A program made the position numbers and the translations under genes. Shown in pieces: positions 35,904 to 44,958 of a DNA stretch of 64,000 bases. The stretch's first letter is position 1; every line of letters begins with the position of its first letter. The notes under the pieces are model-generated. The model ran no database searches, was not told where the DNA came from, and worked only from the letters and a program-made list of their open reading frames with translations. The DNA comes from Deltaproteobacteria bacterium (GTDB taxonomy: Bacteria > Myxococcota > UBA727 > VGSZ01), in assembly GCA_016177705.1 (NCBI GenBank), contig JACOUT010000004.1, positions 496,001 to 560,000 on the forward strand. Reading direction: 5' to 3'.

Positions 35904-37729
35904 GCTCTTCCTCGCCGCAGACCGCCACTGACCTGCAGATGCTGAAGAGCGTGCTTGGGATCCTCTCGCCTGCGGAGCGTCGGCGCTTGCTGTTCATGAC
36001 GCCTGCGGTGATGCTCATGGCGCTCATGGAGACGGCGGGTGTAGCGTCGATCGTCCCCTTCCTGGCGCTGCTCTCCGACCCCCACGCCCTTGACGACAGC
36101 CCGCGCCTCCACAAGCTGTTCGTGCTCGGGGGCTTCGAGAGCCAGCAGGGCTTCTTCTTCTTTGTCGGGCTTGGGGTCTTAGTGTTGGTGACGGTTGGCA
36201 ACACCGTGAGCGCAACAACGACGTGGGCGCTGCAGCGCTTCTCGTGGATGGGCAACCACACGCTCAGCCTGCGCATGTTGGAGGGCTACCTGCGCCGGCC
36301 GTACGACTTCTTCCTCCTTCAAAATACGGCCGACCTCGGAAAGAACATCCTCTCAGAGGTGCAGGCCGTCGTCGCGGGCGTGCTGGTGCAAGGGGTGCAA
36401 CTTGCCGCGCGCTTCTCCGTGGTGTTGCTGGTAACTGCGACGCTGTTCCTGCTCGACCCGGTAATGGCGGTCGGCGTCGCTATCGGCTTCGGCGGCATCT
36501 ACAGCGCGCTTTACCTGTTCGTTCGTCGCACCATCTCCCTGCGAGGCCAGGTCCGCGTCGCGGCAAACCAGCAGCGGTTCAAGTTGGCGGCCGAGGCACT
36601 CGGCGGCATCAAAGAGGTCAAGCTCTACGGCCTTGAGAGCGCCGTGCTCGCCCAATTCGAGGGGCCATCGCGCACATTTGCCTCGTTGCAGGCGTCCAAC
36701 GCCGTGCTCGGCAACCTCCCCAAGTTCGCGATCGAGACGATTGCGTTCGGCGGGGTGCTCGCGATGGTCCTGTATCTTCTGGGCGACGGCCGCGACCTAA
36801 CGGCGTTGATGCCCGTGCTCGGGCTCTACGCCTTCGCGGCGTATCGACTCCTGCCTGGCCTCCAGGTCATCTTCTCTGGCATCAACTCCATCCGTTTCAA
36901 CCTCGGCGCTGTCGAGGTCCTGCGCAAGGACCTGGAGGAAGCAGAGAGGACGCCGGGCCCCGCGCCCGATGGGGCCGTCGAAGAGTTGCCGTTCCGCGAG
37001 GCACTGCAACTGGACAACGTGGCGTTTCGCTACGCCGAGGCATCGCGGCCCGCTGTCGCGGGCGTCAACCTGACGATCCGGCCGGGCGAGTGGGTCGCAC
37101 TGGTCGGCCCGACCGGATCGGGGAAGTCGACGCTCGTCGACCTGGCGCTCGGGCTGGTGCAGCCAACGGAAGGCGTCGTCCGAGTGGACAACCGGATCGT
37201 TGACGTCGCCAACCGTCGCAGCTTGCAACGACATGCGGCCTACGTGCCGCAGCAGATCTTTCTCATCGACGATACGGTCGCGCGAAACATCTGCTTCGGC
37301 ATCCCAGAGTCCGAGGTGAATCCCGAGCGCCTCCGCTGGGCTGCGCGGGTGGCCCAGATCGCTGACTTCGTCGAGACGGAGTTGCCACAGCAGTACGATG
37401 CTCCGATCGGCGAGCGTGGCGTACGAGTGAGCGGAGGCCAGCGGCAGCGAATCGGCATCGCGCGTGCCCTCTATCGGCAGCCACGCTTCCTGGTGCTCGA
37501 CGAGGCGACCAGCGCGCTGGACAACGCCACGGAAGCAGCGTTCTTCTTGGCGCTGCGCAGCGAGCTCAAAGATGTGGCGGTGGTTTCCATCGCGCATCGT
37601 CTCACGACGACCTCGACCTTCGATCGGATCTATGTCATCGACCGCGGTCAGATCGTCGATGTCGGAACATTCAATGAGCTTCGTGAGCGAAACGCTCACT
37701 TCCGCCAAGTGGACGCCCAAGCCGCATGA
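35900..37729 (+). CDS. ABC-type flippase/exporter (PglK/MsbA-like fusion)
   Basis: This 609-residue half-transporter has six membrane helices in the first 330 residues, then an ATPase domain. The ATPase shows VALVGPTGSGKSTLVDLALG (Walker A), YVPQQIFLIDDTVARNI (Q-loop), VSGGQRQRIGIARAL (signature), FLVLDEATSALD (Walker B) and SIAHRLTTTS (H-loop). The arrangement matches PglK, which flips lipid-linked oligosaccharide across the inner membrane. No Wzx flippase was found in this locus, so this protein probably does that step. GTG 35900 overlaps neuB by 4 bp. Confidence 0.88.
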   Translation: MSSSSPQTATDLQMLKSVLGILSPAERRRLLFMTPAVMLMALMETAGVASIVPFLALLSDPHALDDSPRLHKLFVLGGFESQQGFFFFVGLGVLVLVTVGNTVSATTTWALQRFSWMGNHTLSLRMLEGYLRRPYDFFLLQNTADLGKNILSEVQAVVAGVLVQGVQLAARFSVVLLVTATLFLLDPVMAVGVAIGFGGIYSALYLFVRRTISLRGQVRVAANQQRFKLAAEALGGIKEVKLYGLESAVLAQFEGPSRTFASLQASNAVLGNLPKFAIETIAFGGVLAMVLYLLGDGRDLTALMPVLGLYAFAAYRLLPGLQVIFSGINSIRFNLGAVEVLRKDLEEAERTPGPAPDGAVEELPFREALQLDNVAFRYAEASRPAVAGVNLTIRPGEWVALVGPTGSGKSTLVDLALGLVQPTEGVVRVDNRIVDVANRRSLQRHAAYVPQQIFLIDDTVARNICFGIPESEVNPERLRWAARVAQIADFVETELPQQYDAPIGERGVRVSGGQRQRIGIARALYRQPRFLVLDEATSALDNATEAAFFLALRSELKDVAVVSIAHRLTTTSTFDRIYVIDRGQIVDVGTFNELRERNAHFRQVDAQAA

Positions 37730-38901
37730 AAGGGGCGCGACAAGCAAGACTCGCCGTTTTGACGACGGGGCGGCAGGACTACTCGATCCTTCGCTCCACG
37801 CTTTGTCTGCTTCGTGACGATCGTCGCTTCGATCTGCTGCTATGGGTTGGCGGGATGCACCTCGCACCGCGGCACGGCTTGACCGTTGACGCCATCATCG
37901 GCGACCGGTTGCCGATCACTGCTCGCCTGGCCTTTCTCGCCGAGCCAGAGGATCCTGTCGCCGATGCAGGACGGGCGCTCGCAATGGTTGCCGCGGCACT
38001 CGCGAGTGGGAAGCCGGATGCCCTCCTCCTGCTGGGCGATCGCACCGAGACATGCGCGGCAGCGTTGGCGGCAACCATGCATGGCACGCCAATTGTGCAT
38101 CTCCATGGCGGCGAGGAGTCCGAAGGCGCGATCGACAACTCCCTCCGGCATGCCATCACGAAAATGTCGCACCTGCATCTCGTGTCGCACGAGAGCCACG
38201 CACGTCGGGTAAGGCAGATGGGCGAGCCCGACGCGTCCGTGAGAGTCGTTGGTGCGGCGGGCCTCGACAACCTGTACCGCGATGATCTCCCGGATCGCGC
38301 GGCGCTCGAGCGTCGGCTGGGCGGGCTGCTCACCGACCCCATCGTGGTGGTAACGCTTCATCCGACGACCCTCGGTGGGTCAGCCGAGGAAGAAGCAAAT
38401 GAGCTTGCCGCCGCGATGGAAGGCTTGGTGGCGACTTGGGTGATCACCCAGCCGAACGCCGACCGCGGAGGCGACGTGATCAGGCAGATGTGGACTCGTT
38501 GGGCCGAAGGCCGGCCTCGCACGTTCGTCGTCGATGCACTCGGCGAACGCAACTTCTGGGGACTGTTGAAGATCGCATCGGCGATGCTCGGGAACTCGTC
38601 CGCGGGCATCATCGAGGGCCCTGCCGCCGGTCTGCCGGTGATTAATGTCGGCGATCGGCAAGCCGGTCGCCTTCGAACACCACATGTCGTGGATGTCCCA
38701 TTCGAGCGCGACTCGATCGCCCAGGCTCTGGGGGGTGCGCTAATGCCAAAGCGCCGGCAAGAGCTCGCTGGAGTCACCTCACCATTCCCGAGCGGTGCCG
38801 CGGCGCCGCGGATCATCGAGGCGCTATCGGCCTGGGACATCCCGATAACGCCGCGAAAACGGTTCGTGGACCGTCCGACCACCGAAGGCGTCGCCCAATG
38901 A
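37726..38901 (+). CDS. neuC: NeuC-type hydrolysing UDP-HexNAc 2-epimerase
   Basis: This 391-residue GT-B-fold enzyme inverts C2 and releases the free sugar that NeuB uses. RLAVLTTGRQDYSILRSTL, LLLGDRTETCAAALA, IVHLHGGEESEGAIDNSLRH and MLGNSSAGIIEGPAAGLP are the family signatures. The DNSLRHAITKMSHLH stretch is the hydrolysing type (NeuC/LegG/PseG-like group) rather than WecB. The last 20 residues are unusual. ATG 37726 overlaps the ABC gene (ATGA). With neuB and the CBS-nucleotidyltransferase it makes a coherent nonulosonate branch. Confidence 0.9.
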   Translation: MKGARQARLAVLTTGRQDYSILRSTLCLLRDDRRFDLLLWVGGMHLAPRHGLTVDAIIGDRLPITARLAFLAEPEDPVADAGRALAMVAAALASGKPDALLLLGDRTETCAAALAATMHGTPIVHLHGGEESEGAIDNSLRHAITKMSHLHLVSHESHARRVRQMGEPDASVRVVGAAGLDNLYRDDLPDRAALERRLGGLLTDPIVVVTLHPTTLGGSAEEEANELAAAMEGLVATWVITQPNADRGGDVIRQMWTRWAEGRPRTFVVDALGERNFWGLLKIASAMLGNSSAGIIEGPAAGLPVINVGDRQAGRLRTPHVVDVPFERDSIAQALGGALMPKRRQELAGVTSPFPSGAAAPRIIEALSAWDIPITPRKRFVDRPTTEGVAQ

Positions 38902-39938
38902 ACCGTTCGCTCTCGGAACTGACGATCCCGCCATCATCGACATTGCTGGAGGCTCTGCGCGCGATCGATCGCGCCGCGATCGAGTTGGTGTTCGTTGGCG
39001 ACGAACGGGGAGTGATCATCGGAACTCTGTCAGACGGAGACGTGCGTCGCCAGATCCTCAAGGGCACGCCCCTCGACGAGCCACGCGCGGTGGAGAGCGC
39101 GATGTGCAGGAAGTTCATTTGGCTACGAAGCGACGTGAGCCGCGCGGAGGCGCTCGACGTGATGCGCGCACGCAGCATCTCGCAGTTGCCCGTGCTCGAC
39201 GAAGTCGGACGCCTGATCGGCCTCCACCTGCTGCACGATCTTATCGGTGGCGCCGAGCGGCCAAACTGTGCCGTCATCATGGCAGGAGGCCAGGGGATCC
39301 GGCTGAGACCGCTCACCGAGAACGTACCGAAGCCCATGCTCAAAGTTGCGGGCCGGCCAATCCTGGAGAGGTTGGTGCTCCACCTCGTGGGATACGGCAT
39401 CAAGCACATCTACCTCTCGGTGAACTACTTGGGCCATGTCATCGAAGACCATTTCGGAGACGGCACCGCCTTCGGCTGCCGCATCGAATACCTGCGCGAG
39501 CAGCAGCCGCTCGGGACCGGTGGCCCGCTCTCGTTGCTACCGCAGCCGTCGCATGCCGTGGTGGTCCTGAACGGCGATCTGGTCACCCAGGCCAACATCG
39601 ACCGCGCGATCGCGTTCCATGAACAAGGCGGCTTCCTCGCCACCGCGTGCCTCCGCCCCTATCAACTGGAAGTGCCGTTCGGGGTCGCGGACGTGAGCGG
39701 CGACGTTCTCGTGGGGGTGCGCGAGAAGCCGACCGAGCAGCTCCTGATCAACGCCGGCATCTACGTCCTTTCGCCTGCTGCGATCGCGCTCGTGCCACGA
39801 GACCGGTCCTATCCGATCACCGAGCTGCTGGACACCTGCCTGCAAGCAGGCAACCGCGTTGGCGCTCATGTGCTTGATGGCGAGTGGCTGGATGTGGGTC
39901 GGCACGAGGAGCTGAATCGCGCTCGGGGTCTTCCTTGA
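38898..39938 (+). CDS. CBS-domain sugar nucleotidyltransferase (PtmE-like)
   Basis: This 346-residue fusion has two CBS motifs in residues 1-120 (LVFVGDERGVIIGTLSDGDV, then ISQLPVLDEVGRLIGLHLL). A nucleotidyltransferase domain follows: AVIMAGGQGIRLRPLTENVP, KPMLKVAGRPILE, LNGDLVT and the late EWLDVGRHEELNRA. In Campylobacter, PtmE of this architecture makes GDP-GlcN for legionaminic acid, so the likely reaction is hexosamine-1-P plus NTP giving NDP-hexosamine. The nucleotide is inferred only. It overlaps neuC as ATGA and is the last complete gene before a 174-bp scar. Confidence 0.85.
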   Translation: MNRSLSELTIPPSSTLLEALRAIDRAAIELVFVGDERGVIIGTLSDGDVRRQILKGTPLDEPRAVESAMCRKFIWLRSDVSRAEALDVMRARSISQLPVLDEVGRLIGLHLLHDLIGGAERPNCAVIMAGGQGIRLRPLTENVPKPMLKVAGRPILERLVLHLVGYGIKHIYLSVNYLGHVIEDHFGDGTAFGCRIEYLREQQPLGTGGPLSLLPQPSHAVVVLNGDLVTQANIDRAIAFHEQGGFLATACLRPYQLEVPFGVADVSGDVLVGVREKPTEQLLINAGIYVLSPAAIALVPRDRSYPITELLDTCLQAGNRVGAHVLDGEWLDVGRHEELNRARGLP

Positions 39939-39954
39939 CGTGTAGGGTGCGACC

Positions 39955-40107
39955 GTGAGCGTGATCAGGCGGCCATCCGCACCGGAGTGGCCCGAGCCCG
40001 TGCTCGGCTGGGCAGCTCAGGTGCGCCTGGAAGAGGGCCTGCGGTGCACCGCTGACCGGATGCGCAGCCGGATCGAGAGCACCTCCACCAGCGAGGTGGT
40101 TGCTTGA
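39955..40107 (+). pseudogene. C-terminal remnant of an extended-SDR sugar dehydratase/epimerase
   Basis: A 50-codon frame (GTG 39955, stop 40107) sits in the only sizeable gap of the operon. Its translation contains EPVLGWAAQVRLEEGLRCTA then DRMRSRIE. This matches the C-terminus of UDP-glucuronate decarboxylases and 4,6-dehydratases, where LGW-P-V-LEEGL-T precedes the last helix. The Rossmann domain and YxxxK are missing. An in-frame TAG lies three codons before the GTG. It is best explained as a deletion scar. Alternative: a chance short ORF. Confidence 0.5.
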
Positions 40108-40112
40108 CCGGC

Positions 40113-41522
40113 ATGGTTACCTACCTCATGCCGATTGAGACAACGGTGCGGGAGCTTGACTATAAGCTCCTGCTCGCGGCACGCCTGAAGGCACCCAACC
40201 GCCGATTCATCTTCTGTCGCGACGATCTTGCTCCGCAGCTCCTTGGGGTGGTGTCACGTGGCATCTACATCGGACAGAACATCCGGTCACGGGCGGGTGC
40301 GGCAACCACGGCCGAGCGCTACCGGCGGCTCCGGAGCGCGGGATTTCGCCTTATTCACCTGGACGAGGAAGGCGCCGTATACCCGGGACAAGAGCCCGAG
40401 TGGGCCTACTGGGTACGTCAGAGAATGGGTGATCTTCCGTATGCTCGTCCCGATACGATCTGCACTTGGGGACGATTCCAGGCCGCTATACTCAATGCGC
40501 AGCCGAGCACAGAGTCGGTCCGAATTGCGCAGACCGGCCATCCTCGTTTCGATCTGTGCGGTGCCTTCTTGGGCGCGTACCGAGATGAAATCGCCGCAAT
40601 ACGGCGAAAATACGGCGAGTACTGTCTTATCAATACGAATTTCGGGGCGGGGAATTCCGTTCTTGGAACCAAGGAGTTCTTCTCCAATGTAGAAGGCTAC
40701 CAGCCGCACGACAGCGGCCGGCGGCTTGCTTGGGTGCGCGAGTGGAGGACAAGCGCGTGTGGTCCGCCATTGTTTATCGGTCTGATCCACGAGATTTGCG
40801 GCGAGTTTTCGGAAATGCAATTTGTGGTTCGGCCGCATCCTTCCGAGGACCACGACTTGTATCGCGCGGCGACGAGAGGACTGAGAAATGTTACGGTAGA
40901 TGCGACCGGTAGCGTGATCGCGATGGCCGCGGCAAGTCGCGCCATGATTCACAACGGCTGCACAACAGCGATCGAGGGGCATTTGGCGGGGGCGCGAGTG
41001 CTATGCTATTGCCCGCCAGAGATTGGCCGCGGCTCCACCTGGATCGCAAGCATCTTTGGCTCAGAGTGCACATCGGCTGAGGAGATTCGGGATGCACTTC
41101 GCAGTCAGACAGTCCGAGAGGCGAAGGCGCCGGACTCGCACGCTGCCGATTCTCTACGTGCGGCGGGATTGATCGAACAGCTTCGGCCTGACTACCCGCC
41201 AGGTGAGTCGCTGGAGCGCTTCTGTGCGCTCGCCGTGGAACTTGAAGGTAGTCTCGACTCGACGTCACCGCAGTTCTCGCGGCAGGTGGTCCGCGCGCTA
41301 GCACTTAAGCATGCGATACGGGCTCGTATTGCTGGCCATGTTGAAGGCGTCAAACGGATAATACGAAACCCAGGTCGAATCGGAATCGCTAGGAGGAACG
41401 CGCAGAAGTTTTTCGGCTTCACGCGACCGGAGCTCGAGGGACGAGCCGCGGCCCTCGGGCGCGTCTTCGGACGCGAGATGAGCGTCGAGGTCTTGAGCCC
41501 CACGCTGGCGATTATTGAATGA
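40113..41522 (+). CDS. Surface-carbohydrate biosynthesis protein, CDP-glycerol-transferase-like GT-B
   Basis: This protein of about 469 residues has a GT-B look. The C-terminal half has FVVRPHPSEDHDLYRAATRG and MIHNGCTTAIEGHLAGARVL, as in surface carbohydrate biosynthesis proteins related to CDP-glycerol glycerophosphotransferases. The His in RPHPSED and the HNGCTTAIEG loop are the donor-site marks. ATG 40113 is used; a TTG at 40104 with gaggtgg four bases upstream is an equally good start. The C-terminal 80 residues are basic. Base composition drops from here to about 42800. Acceptor and donor are unknown. Confidence 0.68.
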   Translation: MVTYLMPIETTVRELDYKLLLAARLKAPNRRFIFCRDDLAPQLLGVVSRGIYIGQNIRSRAGAATTAERYRRLRSAGFRLIHLDEEGAVYPGQEPEWAYWVRQRMGDLPYARPDTICTWGRFQAAILNAQPSTESVRIAQTGHPRFDLCGAFLGAYRDEIAAIRRKYGEYCLINTNFGAGNSVLGTKEFFSNVEGYQPHDSGRRLAWVREWRTSACGPPLFIGLIHEICGEFSEMQFVVRPHPSEDHDLYRAATRGLRNVTVDATGSVIAMAAASRAMIHNGCTTAIEGHLAGARVLCYCPPEIGRGSTWIASIFGSECTSAEEIRDALRSQTVREAKAPDSHAADSLRAAGLIEQLRPDYPPGESLERFCALAVELEGSLDSTSPQFSRQVVRALALKHAIRARIAGHVEGVKRIIRNPGRIGIARRNAQKFFGFTRPELEGRAAALGRVFGREMSVEVLSPTLAIIE

Positions 41523-42772
41523 CACAGGTTGCTCGGAGAGCAGACGCCAAAGCACAGAGTGCGACCCTCGGAGGAAGTGGGCAGGCAAGAGGGCGCGTCA
41601 CCGCCGGCTATCGGGTGGCGCTGCAGTCACTGCGAACACCCGAGCTTGCGGCATGGGCTGCCTATCTGATCCTGACACCGATCTACATCTGGCAGAGCGG
41701 ACGCCCGCAGCCAGCGGACATCTGGTCAGTTGTGCTTGCGCCGTTATTGCTTCGCGGAAGGAAACCAGCGTTTCCACCGCATCTGCGAAGCGCACTGGGG
41801 GCAGTGCTTGCGTTTGCCGTGTACGCCGCGCTTGTCAATGTTGCTTGGGGAGTGCTACTGCTCGACTATGCGGTGCGCAAGGTCGGCGCCATCGGCTTCG
41901 CATCGTTCTACCTATTCAATGCGTATATCTTTTTCGTCTGCGCAGCGCTTTTTGTGGTGCATCGACAGCGATTCCTTGTAGTCACGGTTTGGGGAACCGC
42001 GGCGTCCGTCTGGATTCAGGTGATTGTCTATGCGTTGAAAGGAGCACCAGGCGGCTTTCGCGAGAGTCTGATGTTCAACAATGCTAATCAGCTTGGGTAC
42101 TACGCGTTGCTGACGGCGACGCTGGTCGCACTCGGCTATCGCCACGGGAAGCTGCCGGTCGTGCTTGCCGGTCTCGCGGTCGCTGCCTCGGCGTTCCTGG
42201 CTGCCCTCTCGCTCTCGAAGGCCGCAATGATCGGAGCGGTGTGCACGGCTTGCATTGCTGCGATTCGCAGGCCCATGCTATTGATTGTCGTAATATTGTC
42301 TGCGCTCGCTGGCGCCAGTATCAAAGACCCGGCGGCGCTCTTGATGCGTATTGAAATGCGAATGAACGATATGGGATCGTCGTATGACGATACGCCGCAA
42401 GGGCGTGGATATTCCCGAATCACCGAAAACCCCCAGTATTTGGTGTTTGGGGCGGCCGAAGTTGGCCACGACCGCCACAATCGTGACATCGCGGGCGAGC
42501 TCCACTCCTCCGTCGGAACGCTGGTGTTTTCCTACGGTGTGGTTGGTGCTGCCTTGTTCTGCGTCTTTCTTTGGCGCGCCCTTCGGTGCACTCCGTGGTC
42601 GGACTTGCTGTTCTTCCTCCCGATCTTCTTGTATGGACTGACACACCAAGGGCTCCGATTTCGACTGTTCTGGATCACGGTTGCCGTGGCATGCATGCTC
42701 GGAGTCGAGGCGCAGCAAGCAGGGGCGCGACGTCGGCGAGTGCCAGCAATAGACTCCTTGGGGGTTCGGTGA
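41519..42772 (+). CDS. Wzy-like O-antigen/capsule polymerase
   Basis: This 417-residue membrane protein has about ten hydrophobic segments and one larger external loop between about 275 and 330. The loop holds GRGYSRITENPQYLVFGAAE before ELHSSVGTLVFSYGVVGAAL. That loop and the HSSxG-TL--YGV-G pattern are typical of O-antigen polymerases of the Wzy/WaaL superfamily. It would join repeat units on the periplasmic side. Sequence in this family is poorly conserved, so topology and context carry the call. It overlaps its neighbours at both ends by 4 bp. Confidence 0.78.
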   Translation: MTQVARRADAKAQSATLGGSGQARGRVTAGYRVALQSLRTPELAAWAAYLILTPIYIWQSGRPQPADIWSVVLAPLLLRGRKPAFPPHLRSALGAVLAFAVYAALVNVAWGVLLLDYAVRKVGAIGFASFYLFNAYIFFVCAALFVVHRQRFLVVTVWGTAASVWIQVIVYALKGAPGGFRESLMFNNANQLGYYALLTATLVALGYRHGKLPVVLAGLAVAASAFLAALSLSKAAMIGAVCTACIAAIRRPMLLIVVILSALAGASIKDPAALLMRIEMRMNDMGSSYDDTPQGRGYSRITENPQYLVFGAAEVGHDRHNRDIAGELHSSVGTLVFSYGVVGAALFCVFLWRALRCTPWSDLLFFLPIFLYGLTHQGLRFRLFWITVAVACMLGVEAQQAGARRRRVPAIDSLGVR

Positions 42773-43902
42773 CGTCGGTCCTCTTCGTGCGGCCCAACTT
42801 GTCGCAGGGTGGGGCCGACCGTGTCACTCGAACGCTGTTGCGGGCGCTACCACGAGACCGCTTCACCCCGTCACTCGCGCTGGTGTCGGACGTCGGGGAG
42901 TTGCGCGAGGGTCTGCCGAACGACGTGCCGGTCCATATCCTCGGTGGCGGACGCGCATCCCTTTCCGGGGGTCGGCTCGCGCGTACCGTCGAGCAACTCC
43001 GACCGGACGTGGTCTTCTCTACTTCCGGTGGCACCAATCTTCCCACGATCCTCGCTGTGGAGGCTACTGGCCACAGGTGCCGTGTCGGAGTCTCCGAGCG
43101 AAACGTACTGTTTCACGGTGGCATGACGCCGAAACGCGCAATAGCGACGGCCGCGAAGCGCATCTTGTACCCGCTCGCGGACGTGGTCACGGCCGTGAGC
43201 GATGGCGTTGCAAATGACTTGGCGCACGAGCTGGCGCTGCCGCGGGCGCGAGTCCAAGTGGTGTACAACCCCGTCGTCACGGATGAGGTTTCAAGCGGCG
43301 CGCGAATGCCGTGCGCCCATCGATTCTTCGCCAACGACGAGGTACCCGTCCTGCTCGGTGTCGGCCGCCTCGTACGCGAAAAGGGATTCGATGTGCTGCT
43401 TCGAGCCTTCGCGCGGGTGCGGCGCGCAAGAAGAACGCGCTTGGTGCTGCTTGGTGAGGGCGGGCTGCGCGGCGACTTGATCGCGCTGGCCGCCGCACTG
43501 GGCGTTCAAGACGACGTGGACCTGCCCGGTTTCGACACGAACCCGTTCAAGTACATGGCTCGGGCCTCCGTCTTCGTACTCTCGTCGCGCCATGAGGGCC
43601 TCCCCGGTGCGCTCATCCAGGCGATGGCCTGTGGTGCGCCGTCCATCAGCACGGATTGCCCCTCGGGCCCCTCGGAGATCATCGAGCATCCAGGAACGGA
43701 CGGCCTTCTCGTGCCGGTCGACGACGTCGATGCGCTTGCGGCCGCCATGGAACGCGTGCTGCAAGACCACGCGCTGCGAGCGCGCCTGATTGAGGGCGGG
43801 AGGCGCGCGGCAGCGCGCTTCGACCTCAGCTCGTCGCTCGCGCGTTACATGGAGGCCATCTGGCCGGGCTCGTCAACCACAACCGCCGGACCCCCCTCAT
43901 GA
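42769..43902 (+). CDS. GT4-family glycosyltransferase
   Basis: This 377-residue GT-B enzyme has an N-terminal glycine-rich acceptor loop (VRPNLSQGGADRVTRTLL). Its donor domain contains VGRLVREKGFDVLLRAFAR, LVLLGEGGLRGDLIALA and SSRHEGLPGALIQAMACGAP, where E-x7-E-type residues contact the nucleotide sugar. DGLLVPVDDVDALAAAM follows. Retaining chemistry is expected for GT4. GTG 42769 overlaps wzy as GTGA; the ORF is open upstream but that part is a shadow of wzy. Linkage unknown. Confidence 0.88.
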   Translation: MTSVLFVRPNLSQGGADRVTRTLLRALPRDRFTPSLALVSDVGELREGLPNDVPVHILGGGRASLSGGRLARTVEQLRPDVVFSTSGGTNLPTILAVEATGHRCRVGVSERNVLFHGGMTPKRAIATAAKRILYPLADVVTAVSDGVANDLAHELALPRARVQVVYNPVVTDEVSSGARMPCAHRFFANDEVPVLLGVGRLVREKGFDVLLRAFARVRRARRTRLVLLGEGGLRGDLIALAAALGVQDDVDLPGFDTNPFKYMARASVFVLSSRHEGLPGALIQAMACGAPSISTDCPSGPSEIIEHPGTDGLLVPVDDVDALAAAMERVLQDHALRARLIEGGRRAAARFDLSSSLARYMEAIWPGSSTTTAGPPS

Positions 43903-44942
43903 CCCATGTCGCCCTCGTCGGCTGCGGCCACATCGCCGCTGCCCACCTCGAAGCCTGGAAGAAGACCGCGCACGGCCAGGTCGCCGTGCTGTTCGACGTC
44001 TCCCGTGAGCTCGCCGAGAAGCGTCAGAAAGAATTCGGCGTCGCGCGCATCGCCAGCTCGCTCGACGAGGCCATCAAGACCGCCGATGTCATCGACGTCT
44101 GCACGCCGCCCCACACGCACGCGGACATCGCGCGCCAGGTCTTGCGGGCGGGCAAGCACCTGTTGATCGAGAAGCCGGTGGTGACGTCGGCTGCCGACTG
44201 GGAGTCGGTGCGTGCGGTCGCGGGCGCCGCCACCATCGGCGTGGTGCATAACCTCAAGTTCACCCACGCCGTGCAGCAAGCGAAGGAGTGGGTGGACGAC
44301 GGCCGCATCGGCGACGTGCTGCGCATCAATCGCCTGTTCCTGACGAGCCCCGAGAGCGACCGCATGTTGGTGGGCGACAAGCACTGGTCGCACAAGCTGC
44401 CGGGTGGACGCTGGTTCGAGACGCTGCCGCACGAGCTGTACATCACGCACATGTTCGCCGGGCCGCTGCCGGTGGCGTCGGTGACGGCGCTGCACACCAA
44501 GGGCGCGGTGCCAGGCGCGCCCGCCGACGAGGTATGCATCGTGCTCGCCGGCGATCGCTGCATCTCCACCGTTCATTACTCTGCGTCGTCGAAGGAGAAC
44601 CGCCGCTCGATCGAGATCTTCGGCACCGAAGGCAAGATCGAGATCGACGTGCTGTCCGACACCGCGACGCTCGCCTCCGCCAAGGACAGCCGCGTGCGCC
44701 GCGCCGTCGGCGTGAAGAACGTCGAGACCGGCCAGCGCTTGCTGCAGGCCATCCCCGATCGTGCCGAGTACCTGCTGCGCCGCGCGCAGAAGGAGACGCC
44801 GCACGCCACGCTGATCCGAGCCTTCGACGATCACCTCGCCGGCAAGGGGCCGTCGCCCACGCCGCTCGACGAGGTCGACTACGTGATCAAGAACTGCGAC
44901 GTCATCGGCCGGAAGATCGACGCCGCCGTCGGCCGCGCGTGA
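43899..44942 (+). CDS. Gfo/Idh/MocA-family oxidoreductase
   Basis: This 347-residue NAD(P)-dependent enzyme starts MTHVALVGCGHIAAAHLEAW. It has VIDVCTPPHTHADIARQVL, the family-defining HLLIEKPVVTSAADW with catalytic-type Lys, and a C-terminal beta-sheet domain. In polysaccharide loci such enzymes oxidise sugar 3-OH groups (WbpB/WlbA) or reduce keto-sugars. GC content rises back to the flanking level from this gene on. It overlaps the GT4 gene as ATGA and is 16 bp before a cytidylyltransferase. It starts the second tailoring module of the locus. Confidence 0.85.
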   Translation: MTHVALVGCGHIAAAHLEAWKKTAHGQVAVLFDVSRELAEKRQKEFGVARIASSLDEAIKTADVIDVCTPPHTHADIARQVLRAGKHLLIEKPVVTSAADWESVRAVAGAATIGVVHNLKFTHAVQQAKEWVDDGRIGDVLRINRLFLTSPESDRMLVGDKHWSHKLPGGRWFETLPHELYITHMFAGPLPVASVTALHTKGAVPGAPADEVCIVLAGDRCISTVHYSASSKENRRSIEIFGTEGKIEIDVLSDTATLASAKDSRVRRAVGVKNVETGQRLLQAIPDRAEYLLRRAQKETPHATLIRAFDDHLAGKGPSPTPLDEVDYVIKNCDVIGRKIDAAVGRA

Positions 44943-44958
44943 GCCAAGGGGATTTTCC

